Assembly (NCBI RefSeq): GCF_046025915.1
Contig: NZ_JAQQFR010000009.1
Span: forward strand, 1 to 64,000
Length of the DNA stretch: 64,000 nucleotides
DNA from: Herbaspirillum rhizosphaerae_A
Lineage (GTDB): Bacteria > Pseudomonadota > Gammaproteobacteria > Burkholderiales > Burkholderiaceae_D
Reading direction: 5' to 3'
The notes beneath the pieces were generated by a model that had not been told where the DNA came from, did no database searches, and saw nothing but the letters and a program-made list of their open reading frames with translations. Positions 8,039-16,663 of the stretch are shown piece after piece (the stretch's first letter is position 1; each line of letters starts with the position of its first letter). The translations under genes were made by a program, and so were the position numbers.

Positions 8039-8869
8039 ATGAGCTTGCACAACACCCAAATACAATCCGCGGTCAGTCAGAGCCCGGCTTCACTCGACCA
8101 TCTGGTGATCAATACCCACTACGACATCGACGCCGCCCAGGCATTATTGGAGGGACTGGGCTTCACCATCACCCCGCGCGGCTATCACACCCTAGGGTCA
8201 GTGAATCATCTGATCGTCCTTGCCGGCGGTTATCTGGAATTAATCGGCCAGCCGCGCGATAGTGACAAGGTGCGCCAGGAAATCCTCGACAGTCCGGTCG
8301 GCATCGACGGTTTGGTCTATGCCGTGGAGGATGTGCAGGCCTGTCACGACGATTGGATTGCGATGGGATTGAAGACGACACCGGTTCAGCATTTTTCGCG
8401 TCCGGTGGACGTTGACGGCAAGGCGATTGATGCGCGGTTTTCTACGGTCCGGCTGTTGCCTGGACAATTTGCGGCAGGCCGTGTTTATGCCTGTCGTCAT
8501 CTGACGCCGGAGCTGGTCTGGCGGCAGGAATGGATGTCGCATCCGAATGGCGTGCGGGGCATTGTCAGCATGCTGGTGGTGGATAAGGATCCTGCGCAAG
8601 CAGCGGACGATTACGGCCGCATGGGGCGCTGGGGTGTGGATTTTGAGCTGGAGTTTACGGACGTGGATAGTTTGCCGGCGCGATTTGGGGAGCTTGCCGG
8701 GTATGCGCCGCAGCGTGACGCGTTTTTTGCTGCGATCCGTTTTCGCGGTGGTGATCGCAAGGACATTGCCGTCCGGGCGCGATCGCTGGGGTTGCCGATG
8801 CGGGAAGATGCCGACAGGCTTACGCTGGCGCTGCCGGCGTTTCAGGTCTTGCTTGAGTTTGTTGAATAA
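8039..8869 (+). CDS. Glyoxalase-like (VOC superfamily) protein
   Basis: 276 residues. The sequence opens with the Glyoxalase_3-type pattern LDHLVINTHYDIDAAQALLE and repeats the beta-alpha-beta fold later (HLTPELVWRQEWMSHPNGVRG). Proteins of this type bind a metal and act as lyases, isomerases or resistance proteins; no specific substrate can be assigned. The start lacks a clear ribosome binding site. It is single, divergent from the LysR gene and convergent with the EAL gene, with 9 bp between the stop codons. Confidence 0.7.
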   Translation: MSLHNTQIQSAVSQSPASLDHLVINTHYDIDAAQALLEGLGFTITPRGYHTLGSVNHLIVLAGGYLELIGQPRDSDKVRQEILDSPVGIDGLVYAVEDVQACHDDWIAMGLKTTPVQHFSRPVDVDGKAIDARFSTVRLLPGQFAAGRVYACRHLTPELVWRQEWMSHPNGVRGIVSMLVVDKDPAQAADDYGRMGRWGVDFELEFTDVDSLPARFGELAGYAPQRDAFFAAIRFRGGDRKDIAVRARSLGLPMREDADRLTLALPAFQVLLEFVE

Positions 8870-8878
8870 GACAGGACA

Positions 8879-10567
8879 TCAATCATCGGCGTGGCTTGTT
8901 AACGCCGGGGCTTGCAGCGGAGGTGGCTGATCCTGCTTGCTTCGCTGACTATAGGCATGAGGGCCATCTATACGGCGGGAATCGGACAACTTTTGCGCGA
9001 GTTCAGCAATCGGCATCGGTTTGGAATACAACCATCCCTGGGCATATTTCACGCCTTGCTGACGCAGATAATCGACTTGCTCTTGTCGTTCGACACCTTC
9101 TGCGATGACTTCCAATCCCAGGGTCTTTGCCATTTGCACGATATGCGGGACAACGCTGCGGGTTGCGGCATCGGTGCCGATCGTGTCGACGAAGGATTTG
9201 TCGATTTTCAAGAAATCCAGATCAAGCGAGACAAGGTAGGAAAGGCCGCAATAGCCGGTGCCGAAATCGTCGATGGCGATGCGCAAGCCGCCTTCGCGCA
9301 TGAGGCCGATATTGCGGCGGGCATATTCGATTTTCAGCAGAGATCCCTCGGTCACTTCTACCGTCACGCGATTCTCATCAATGCCGAAACTGGCAAGTTG
9401 GCTGCGAAGCCGGTCGAGCGACCCGGTGGATTCCAGATCTGAGGCAGCAAAATTAATATTGATGGGGAAATCGGGATAACGCCGGAGGAATTGGGCAAGG
9501 TCCTTAACGACCATTTCGATCACTCTGGCAGTCAGTCGCGGCATGAGTCCGGTGATCTCGGCAATCGGGATGAACACATCCGGTGCAATGACTTGCCCGC
9601 TGCGTTGGCGCCAGCGCACCAGCGATTCGGCGCCGACCCAGCGTCCGGAATCAAGTTCGACGATGGGCTGGTACAGCATGTAGAGCTGTGCTTCGCTCTT
9701 GATGGCTTCTCGTAGTTGAAAACGCATGCCCAGGTGTCTGCGGGCAAAAAGAATGGCCAGTCCGGCCAGGCACAATCCTGCAATGACTCCCAAGGGGACA
9801 AAGAAGTAGGCATAGTTGCGCCATGCGGCGTAGAGCTGTGTCACCGGAAATGCGCAATAGCTGACAAACAAGTAGCGTTCGGAACTTGCCAACGCAATGA
9901 CGCTGGTTGAAGTAACGAAATGGCGGCGTTCCCCTTTTTTGAGATCGGTACGAAACCACTTCTCTTGTGATTCTCCTCTGCCGAGAATGGGAATTCCACT
10001 CGTCACCCCATAGGTTCCCAGCGCCAGTTTTTGGTCTGATTTGGCCACATCCAGCGCAAGATCGGGAAGCGCGAACGCGGTGAATCCGGTAGAGACATGT
10101 GTGACGGCTACATAGATGCCCATTTCCTCCAGGGTCAGTTTCACCTTGTTGCGAACGGCATTATTCTTTTCGGTGACAAATGTTGGCGGCCCCAGGTCAA
10201 TACCCTCGCCATGGTCTCCGTAAGAAGAGCACATCAGGCGATTTCCACGTGTGTATCCGATCAGTTGCAAGTAGCTTGAACTGATATTTTCACGGCGCAT
10301 GAGATCAATGTTGGCGGCACTGCAGGGATTGGGATCGTTGCGCGCCTCCAGCTTGTCGAGGGCGTGTTGCATCTGGTCGCTTACCATCTCACTGCGTTGA
10401 AGCACTTCTTCCGCGACGAATGAGGTCTGGGCAAAGAGATCGCGTTCAGCCTGGACATAGCTAAGGCGGCCTGCCGCTACTAAGCAGGCCAGAATAATCA
10501 GGACGGCAAACAAATATGCGCCGAACCCTTCGGTCAAGCGAGGAGCAAACTTTCTTCTGGCATTCAT
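8879..10567 (-). CDS. CSS-motif EAL phosphodiesterase
   Basis: 562 residues from the ATG at 10567, which is spaced properly from a GGGG site. A membrane helix (about 15-34) leads into a periplasmic CSS-motif domain with Cys82 and the CSS triplet at 113-115; a second membrane helix near 255-278 is followed by a cytoplasmic EAL domain. EAL residues are present: ESLVRW in place of EAL, DDFGTGY, KIDKSF and EGVE. CSS-EAL proteins hydrolyse c-di-GMP, and in known cases the two cysteines form a redox-sensitive disulfide that controls activity. It probably reports periplasmic redox state to biofilm or motility control. A 63-codon gene lies just upstream. Confidence 0.9.
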   Translation of the reverse strand: MNARRKFAPRLTEGFGAYLFAVLIILACLVAAGRLSYVQAERDLFAQTSFVAEEVLQRSEMVSDQMQHALDKLEARNDPNPCSAANIDLMRRENISSSYLQLIGYTRGNRLMCSSYGDHGEGIDLGPPTFVTEKNNAVRNKVKLTLEEMGIYVAVTHVSTGFTAFALPDLALDVAKSDQKLALGTYGVTSGIPILGRGESQEKWFRTDLKKGERRHFVTSTSVIALASSERYLFVSYCAFPVTQLYAAWRNYAYFFVPLGVIAGLCLAGLAILFARRHLGMRFQLREAIKSEAQLYMLYQPIVELDSGRWVGAESLVRWRQRSGQVIAPDVFIPIAEITGLMPRLTARVIEMVVKDLAQFLRRYPDFPININFAASDLESTGSLDRLRSQLASFGIDENRVTVEVTEGSLLKIEYARRNIGLMREGGLRIAIDDFGTGYCGLSYLVSLDLDFLKIDKSFVDTIGTDAATRSVVPHIVQMAKTLGLEVIAEGVERQEQVDYLRQQGVKYAQGWLYSKPMPIAELAQKLSDSRRIDGPHAYSQRSKQDQPPPLQAPALTSHADD

Positions 10568-10621
10568 GGTCATCCCCGCTTACTCAAATCCGGATGCTGA
10601 CAACAAGCGATCCGCCCGAAC

Positions 10622-10813
10622 TTATCGCGTTCTTTTATCCAGTTCTTCTTTATAGGTCGTCGTGGCCTCTTTGGCTTTCCGTTGCCGGGCATAGTGCTCG
10701 GACATCGATCGCCAGTAATGCAGTTGCTCGAAATACGTCTTTCTGAAACTGGTTGCCTCGGTCGCAATGACACCCTCAACAGGTCGGACCGGCGTTATAC
10801 GTCTATCGCTCAT
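10622..10813 (-). CDS. Small hydrophilic protein of unknown function
   Basis: 63 residues, highly charged and probably helical (FEQLHYWRSMSEHYARQRKA). A GAGGTG ribosome binding site stands properly before the ATG at 10813. It lies 54 bp upstream of the CSS-EAL gene on the same strand and may be cotranscribed. No family recognised. A 69-codon overlapping frame (10570-10779) is a less likely alternative. Confidence 0.5.
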   Translation of the reverse strand: MSDRRITPVRPVEGVIATEATSFRKTYFEQLHYWRSMSEHYARQRKAKEATTTYKEELDKRTR

Positions 10814-10986
10814 GTTGCACCTCGATGTTCAGACGTCTCATACGCTGGAAGCGCAGAGACCTGATGCCTTCGTGACAACATACTGCGCGTCACGTACCCA
10901 TGTTATAGCCGTAATGTGCTGATTCGCGCAATGTTGCCGGATGGAATGATGGCCGGCAACATCACTTGATGGCTGCTGAAATGCAA

Positions 10987-11010
10987 GAAGCCCGGCATAC
11001 ACCGGGCTTC
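10987..11010. terminator. Hairpin downstream of asdA
   Basis: Nine-base-pair stem GAAGCCCGG / CCGGGCTTC with a six-base loop, 30 bp after the asdA stop. Only short T-rich stretches follow on either strand, so termination may be weak or Rho-assisted. Confidence 0.6.
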
Positions 11011-11039
11011 CTGTCCTTTGATCCAATGTCAGATCATTG

Positions 11040-12704
11040 TTACTTTTTTGCTTTGACCGTCTTGGGGGCTTTCGCTACCTTCGCCGCCTTCACTACTTTC
11101 ACGGCCTTACTTTTTGCCCCGCCCTTCTCTTTCTCAAATATCGCGAAATACTCCGAGGCCAACTTTCTGATCGCACGACCGATGTTGGCATAGTCGTATT
11201 CGTTGAGATTGGCCAAGGAGACCCGGCCGGATGGATGGGATGCGCCGAAACCTTTGCCCGGCAGCAGGATGACGCCGGTTTCTTCCGCCAACCGGAAGAG
11301 TGCTTCGTTGGGTTTCATACGTTTGAGCAGCCATTTGGAAAACTCTTCGCCGTGCATTTGTGCGGCCAGCAACTCCATGTCGAGCAGATGGTAGTACCGC
11401 ACCGAGTTGGCGTCGTATGGCATGGGCAGACCCAGTTCCCGGTACAGGGCTTCTTTGCGGCGCAGGACGATGCGCTTCATTGCAGCCTTGTAGTTGCCGG
11501 CTTCATCCATCAGCGAGAACAAGGAGAACAGGCTCATCTGCGCCTGCACCGGCGTTGACAGACCTGCCGTGTGATTCAGCGCCACAGTGCGACTGTCGGC
11601 AACAAGGCGATCGATGAATTTGATCGTGCGTGGCGCCGTGGTGATGGAGCTGTAACGCTCATCGAGCTGGAGAGCGGTCTTTTCCGGCAGTTTGGAGATC
11701 AGTTCGTCGATGACGTTGTGCTTGTGCGTGGCGACCACGCCCATGCGCCAGCCAGTTGCGCCGAAGTACTTGGAGAACGAATACACCAGGATGGTGTTGT
11801 ACGGGCAGATCGCAAACAGCGAGGTGAAGTTGTCGGCGAAGGTGGCGTAGACGTCGTCGGTGAGGATGATCAGGTCAGGACGCTTTTTAACGATCTCGGC
11901 GATATAGGCCAGCGTCTTGTCGTCGATCTTGACCGATGGCGGATTGCTCGGATTGACCAGGAAGAAGGCCTTGACCTTGGGATCGAGCAGCTTGTCGAGT
12001 TCTTTCTTGGTGTATTGCCAGTTGTTCGACTGCGGCGCGTCGATCACCAGCTCAAGCAGGTTGAATTCGGACAGGTGCGGGATCTCGATGTAGGGCGTGA
12101 AAATCGGCATGCCCAAGGCAATCGTGTCGCCTTCCTTGATGACGTGATTAGCCTTGAGGCTGCCGAACAGATACGTCATTGCCGCCGTGCCGCCCTCCAC
12201 CGCATACATGTCGAAATGGCCAACGAAAGGATGCGTGCCGATCATTTCCTTGTGCAGGTAATTGCCGACGATACGTTCGGTCATGCGCAGCATGCGGTCC
12301 GGCACGGGATAGTTACAGCCGAGAATGGCTTCGCACATCTCATAGATGAAGTCGCCGGCCGACATGCCGAGTTGATCGCGCACATAAGACACAGCTGCTT
12401 CGATGAAGCGGATGCCGGGCACGCCGGCATGGTTTTTGGCGAACAGTTCGAAGCGGGCCTCGATGCCGTCACGCTTGGGAAAACCACCGACGCCGTCCAT
12501 GTAGATGTAAGAGCGCTCGGCTTCCGACATGGCGAACAGACCGAACTGGAAGAAGCCATGACGCGGCGTAGTGGCGAGAAAATTGGGATTGCCGCGGCCG
12601 GCATTGAGCATGAGTTTATTGCTTTGCAACGCGGTTTGTATCAACGCGTCTTTGAGTTCGAATGGGCTCAATAGGGAAAGCTTTGCTGGGTCGCTAAAAT
12701 CCAT
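11040..12704 (-). CDS. asdA: Aspartate 4-decarboxylase / aspartate aminotransferase
   Basis: 554 residues, a fold-type I PLP enzyme converting L-aspartate to L-alanine and CO2. The sequence matches the long AsdA type: an N-terminal extension (LLSPFELKDALIQTAL), NPSNPP at the aspartate-binding loop, LTDDVYATF, and the PLP lysine in YSFSKYFGATGWRMG. AAAGGAGC precedes the ATG. aspT lies immediately upstream, giving the known aspartate/alanine pair. Odd feature: about 30 residues are added at the C-terminus, made nearly only of Lys, Ala and Val (KSKAVKVVKAAKVAKAPK), like histone H1 tails and not part of the catalytic fold. Confidence 0.92.
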   Translation of the reverse strand: MDFSDPAKLSLLSPFELKDALIQTALQSNKLMLNAGRGNPNFLATTPRHGFFQFGLFAMSEAERSYIYMDGVGGFPKRDGIEARFELFAKNHAGVPGIRFIEAAVSYVRDQLGMSAGDFIYEMCEAILGCNYPVPDRMLRMTERIVGNYLHKEMIGTHPFVGHFDMYAVEGGTAAMTYLFGSLKANHVIKEGDTIALGMPIFTPYIEIPHLSEFNLLELVIDAPQSNNWQYTKKELDKLLDPKVKAFFLVNPSNPPSVKIDDKTLAYIAEIVKKRPDLIILTDDVYATFADNFTSLFAICPYNTILVYSFSKYFGATGWRMGVVATHKHNVIDELISKLPEKTALQLDERYSSITTAPRTIKFIDRLVADSRTVALNHTAGLSTPVQAQMSLFSLFSLMDEAGNYKAAMKRIVLRRKEALYRELGLPMPYDANSVRYYHLLDMELLAAQMHGEEFSKWLLKRMKPNEALFRLAEETGVILLPGKGFGASHPSGRVSLANLNEYDYANIGRAIRKLASEYFAIFEKEKGGAKSKAVKVVKAAKVAKAPKTVKAKK

Positions 12705-12802
12705 GGTGCTGCTCCTTTATTTAAAACGATGCCCTGTGTCAGCGGCGAAAATAGGTGTGAAATCGCAAATCTAAACAGGTGGCCGGTTCGCTTGCACCTG
12801 CC

Positions 12803-14491
12803 CTACACCAGCGCCACAATCAGCGGCCCCAGCAAAGTCAGGAAGACATTGGCAAGCGCGTAAGTGATGGCAAAGGGAACGGTCGGGATGGCGTTCTCGG
12901 CCTTGTCGAGGACTTCGCCGAAGGCAGGATTGGCGCTGCGCGAGCCGCTGAGCGCACCGGCAAACACAGCCGTGTTTTCATAACGCAGAACATAGCGTCC
13001 AATCAGCATCGTCAGAACCAGCGGCAAGATGGTGACAACCACGCCGACGCCGAATAATGTCAGGCCCTGCGCCTTGACGGTTTGCACGGCCTGCAAGCCG
13101 GATGACAAACCAACCACGACGACAAAACCCGCCAGGCCAAGATCCTTGAGGATCTGTACCGCAGCGGTCGGCATCGCGCCGAAGGTCTGCCGCTTTGCCC
13201 GCAGCCAGCCGAACAGCAAGCCAGACAACAATGCCCCGCCGCCGCTGCCAAGCGTCAATGGTATCGAACCGACGCGCGCCGTCAGCAAGCCCACCAGCAG
13301 ACCCACGACCAGACCCGCGCCGAGATAGACAAAGTCAGTTTTTGCGCTGGGTACGAGGACGTAGCCGATCAGCGAAGAAACGCGTTTGACGTCTTGCTCG
13401 GAGCCGAACACCGACACCACGTCGCCGATCTGGACGACTGTTTTCTCCTGCAGCGGCAATACCTTGCCCATGCGCATGAGCTGCACGACGTAGATACCAT
13501 GCTTTACCTGCAGTGCCGTGTTGGTGCGGATATCGCCGACGGTGCGGTTGTGATATTCCTTGTTCGAGAGCACGACATCGCGACGTTCCACGGTCAACTC
13601 CATGCCTTCAATGCCGTACAGCTCCTTGCTGAACATCGGCACCACGTTGATCATCGCCTGCCTGCGGCCGACGGCAAGTACGATATCGCCGGCTTCCAAC
13701 GGCAACTCAGGCGCGACCTCAATGATCTTGCCGCCGCGCTTGAGGCGTTCGATCGTGATGCCGTGGGCGGCGTGCTCTTTTTCCAGTTGCTCAATGGTGA
13801 GCGTGGTGTGGTCGCCGATCTGATAGATCCGTCCGATCAGATCAGGCGCTGCTTCTTGTTGGCCCGGTGCGAGTACTTGCACACCCGATTGCATGGCGGC
13901 TTCAGCACGTACCGCATCTTCTTTGATGCTGCGCCCCATCAGTCTTGGCAGCAGATTCACGCACACCAGAATCGCGCCGAACGAGCCAAACACATAGGTC
14001 ACGGCATAGCCGACGGCGACGTTGCCCTGCAGGCGTTTGACTTCATCAGCAGCAAGTCCGAGTTTGGCAATGGCGTCACCAGCGGTGCCGATGATGGCCG
14101 ATTGCGTCAGGCCGCCGGCGGCAACTCCGGCAGCCAACCCTTTGTCGAGGCCGAATAGTTTTGCCATGATGACTACCGTCGCCAGGCCGGTGATGGCCAG
14201 CACGGCGGCGAGGATGATTTCACGTATCGACTGCTTGCCCAGCGAGTTGAAAAATTGCGGCCCGCTTTCATAGCCGACGGCGTAGATGAAGAGCGCAAAC
14301 AGTATCGACTTCACGCCAGGATCGACACTCACACCGACCTGGCTGACCAGCACGGCGACCAGCAACGAACCTGCTACGCCGCCGAGTTGAAATTTACCGA
14401 ACTGAATTTTGCCGACGTAGTAGCCGACGGCCAGGGATAGGAATAAGGCAATCTCGGGGGAGCGTGCAAACAAATGGTGTAGCCATTCCAT
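12803..14491 (-). CDS. aspT: Aspartate:alanine antiporter
   Basis: 562 residues, aspartate:alanine exchanger (AAEx) family. Two hydrophobic halves of about five helices each (1-165 and 385-562) flank a large cytoplasmic part with two TrkA-C-like domains (DLIGRIYQIGDHTTLTIEQL and EYHNRTVGDIRTNTA). It exchanges external aspartate for internal alanine; with AsdA consuming a proton in the cytoplasm, the pair builds a proton-motive force. It is first in the operon, with asdA 98 bp downstream, and has an AAAGGCAG ribosome binding site. Confidence 0.92.
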   Translation of the reverse strand: MEWLHHLFARSPEIALFLSLAVGYYVGKIQFGKFQLGGVAGSLLVAVLVSQVGVSVDPGVKSILFALFIYAVGYESGPQFFNSLGKQSIREIILAAVLAITGLATVVIMAKLFGLDKGLAAGVAAGGLTQSAIIGTAGDAIAKLGLAADEVKRLQGNVAVGYAVTYVFGSFGAILVCVNLLPRLMGRSIKEDAVRAEAAMQSGVQVLAPGQQEAAPDLIGRIYQIGDHTTLTIEQLEKEHAAHGITIERLKRGGKIIEVAPELPLEAGDIVLAVGRRQAMINVVPMFSKELYGIEGMELTVERRDVVLSNKEYHNRTVGDIRTNTALQVKHGIYVVQLMRMGKVLPLQEKTVVQIGDVVSVFGSEQDVKRVSSLIGYVLVPSAKTDFVYLGAGLVVGLLVGLLTARVGSIPLTLGSGGGALLSGLLFGWLRAKRQTFGAMPTAAVQILKDLGLAGFVVVVGLSSGLQAVQTVKAQGLTLFGVGVVVTILPLVLTMLIGRYVLRYENTAVFAGALSGSRSANPAFGEVLDKAENAIPTVPFAITYALANVFLTLLGPLIVALV

Positions 14492-14992
14492 GGTTACTGC
14501 CTTTCAAGGAGGGGATGTTATTTTTGAAAACGGGATGGAAAAAGAAAATCAACTGCGCGTGAAGTGCGCCGGAGGCGTGACGAATATGTGGGGAAAATGG
14601 TGCTGAGTAGCGCTGGATATCTTGTCGGTGACAAGGTAATGAAGGCAGAAAAAGCTGCAACTGCATTGAGCATGAGCGACCCATAACAAGATTTAAATCA
14701 CGCGATGCGGGCCGGTTGAAATGCCGGGCTTGCATCGATGTATCGACGTGCGGTGGTGATGTGTTCTTACTTGGCTAGGGCTGAATGTGTTATCGGATGA
14801 CTTCTCCCGAAGTCAGTCGGATATTGCCGCATGGCTATGCGAAGTGGCTAGGATGCGCGTATAAAAGATGGGCGTCAATGCGCTGGATCATGAGAACGAT
14901 AGAAAAACATACCTCCTTCCGGGCATGTTTTTAAGGCCGTGTTTTGGGCGCCGGCCGGAGGGATGTAAATTGCTTGTTTGATGAGCAACTTA
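14492..14992. other. 501-bp intergenic region before aspT
   Basis: It must hold the aspT promoter and the end of the MocR gene's transcript. Apart from the terminator at 14903-14932 I see no gene; a 113-codon frame (14394-14735, - strand) runs into aspT and has no family signature. Confidence 0.5.
14903..14932 (-). terminator. Intrinsic terminator of the MocR gene
   Basis: On the - strand an 11-pair stem (AAAAACATGCC with GGTATGTTTTT, one G-T pair) closes an 8-base loop and ends in five T. It lies 60 bp past the MocR stop codon. Confidence 0.7.
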
Positions 14993-16549
14993 TCAGGCAA
15001 ATGTCTTCTGAAGGTGCGCTTGCCCTACAGGTAATCCTGTCGGGGAAACATGCCGCCGGATGACTTTCGCCAGGGTGTCGAAAGCAGGCCCGATGGCTTC
15101 GTCCGGCACGCTCGCATAGCCAAGCAAGAGTCCGCTTCGCGCGGTCTTGGGCGACATGTAATACGTCGACAGCGGACGTACGATGATGCCCTCCTTACGG
15201 GCGTCTTCGCAGACCAGCTTGTCATTGCACTCGGGTGGCAGCGACACGGTGAGGTGAAGCCCGGCCTCACCGCCGGTGATGTTCATCTCGTCGCCGAAGT
15301 TGCGATGGATAGCTTGCTGCAGCAAGCGTAATCGTTCGGCGTACAGCACACGCATCTTGCGAATGTGCGAGGAAAAATGGCCTTCGGCCATGAAGTCGGC
15401 CAGCGTCGCTTGCAGAAACACTTGCCCTGATCGGTACAGCTCGGCCATGCCTGTGCTGAAGGCCGGAGCCAGCGCTTCCGGTACGACCAGAAAGCCGATG
15501 CGCAGACCGGGAAACATGATCTTGCTGAAGGTTCCCATGTAGAGCACCCGGTTGTGCGTGTCCATGCCTTGCAGCGATGCCAGCGGCCGGCCGCCGTAGC
15601 GGAACTCGCTGTCGTAATCGTCTTCGATGACCCATACCTTGTGCGCAGCGGCGTACTCAAGCAGCATGCGGCGGCGTGACAAGCTCATGACCATGCCAAG
15701 CGGATATTGATGGGACGGGGTCGTGCAGATGAAGCGTGGCGGACGGCGCAGATTAGCGAGACGCATGCGCATGCCTTCCTGATCGACCGGGATTGGCACG
15801 GATTCAATCCCCAGCGAACTCAACACGCTGCGCGTACCCCAGTAACAAGGATCTTCGATCCAGGCCGAGTCGCCGTGCTCGCCGAGCAGTTTGACGACGG
15901 TATCAAGAGATTGATGGATGCCGGTGGTGATCAACACCTGGCTGGCATTGCAATTCACCGAGCGGGAGATGCGCAGGTATTCGGCGATGGCTTCACGCAG
16001 TGGGCCGTAACCTGCACCGGGGCCATAGGTCAGCATTTCCGCTTGCGAGCGGCGCCAGTGTTTGTTTTGCAGGCGGCTCCAAACCTTGCTGGGGAATTGC
16101 GTGACATCGGGAATGCCGGGCATGAAGGCGCCCCACTGTTTGTCGCTCACACCGGCTTGTCGCGTGAGCATGGCGCCGCGCGCGGAGAGTTCGGATTTGC
16201 CGGAAGGATCGGTGAGCGGCACATTGCGCTCGACCGTTTCCGGAATCTGGTCAGGCGCCGTATCGGCGACGAAGGTGCCTGCGCCAGCGCGGCTTTCGAG
16301 ATAACCCTCGGCCAGCAATTGTTCGTAAGCGTAAGTAACCGTGTTGCGTGACATGCCAAGCTCCCCCGCGAGATCACGCGAAGATGGCAATTGCAAACCG
16401 GCAGGCAAGGTTTGGGCAAGGATGGCTTCGCGTATCAGCTGATAAATCTGACGATTGACCGGGGCGCGCGGAATGCGAGCACTTCCCTGGCTTGAAGAAG
16501 CGCGATTGACGCGTAGCAGCAAATAATCCGACAAAGAGACGATGCGCAA
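14993..16549 (-). CDS. MocR/GabR-type regulator (GntR HTH fused to aminotransferase)
   Basis: 518 residues. A GntR-type winged HTH (LPSSRDLAGELGMSRNTVTY, about 55-75) is followed by a full aminotransferase-like domain with the PLP pocket residues DDYDSEFRYGG and the lysine in MGTFSKIMFPGLRIG. No ATG is available upstream before a stop, so the start is the TTG at 16549 or an internal codon. MocR regulators sense PLP adducts of amino compounds; this one faces gabT across 114 bp and is most probably the GABA-responsive activator (GabR role) of the cluster. Confidence 0.88.
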   Translation of the reverse strand: MRIVSLSDYLLLRVNRASSSQGSARIPRAPVNRQIYQLIREAILAQTLPAGLQLPSSRDLAGELGMSRNTVTYAYEQLLAEGYLESRAGAGTFVADTAPDQIPETVERNVPLTDPSGKSELSARGAMLTRQAGVSDKQWGAFMPGIPDVTQFPSKVWSRLQNKHWRRSQAEMLTYGPGAGYGPLREAIAEYLRISRSVNCNASQVLITTGIHQSLDTVVKLLGEHGDSAWIEDPCYWGTRSVLSSLGIESVPIPVDQEGMRMRLANLRRPPRFICTTPSHQYPLGMVMSLSRRRMLLEYAAAHKVWVIEDDYDSEFRYGGRPLASLQGMDTHNRVLYMGTFSKIMFPGLRIGFLVVPEALAPAFSTGMAELYRSGQVFLQATLADFMAEGHFSSHIRKMRVLYAERLRLLQQAIHRNFGDEMNITGGEAGLHLTVSLPPECNDKLVCEDARKEGIIVRPLSTYYMSPKTARSGLLLGYASVPDEAIGPAFDTLAKVIRRHVSPTGLPVGQAHLQKTFA

Positions 16550-16571
16550 AGTGGATCCATCAAATATTTAG

Positions 16572-16596
16572 AATTGGCTCTATATTACAGGTCCAT
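16572..16596. promoter_or_regulatory. Candidate MocR operator in the gabR-gabT gap
   Basis: Imperfect inverted repeat, AATTGGCTC facing GGTCCATTA, in the middle of the divergent gap. MocR regulators bind repeats in such gaps, but the exact site is a guess. Confidence 0.3.
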
Positions 16597-16663
16597 TACA
16601 GCTTTAGTATTGCTTCAACGTAGTTTTCTTTCAGTTTCTTCAAAGCGGATACCGGAGCAAGCA

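Noticed and set aside
11571..12674. 367-codon open frame opposite asdA
   Set aside because: Shadow of the high-GC asdA gene; His/Asp/Val-rich, no family signature, and the antisense gene is certain.
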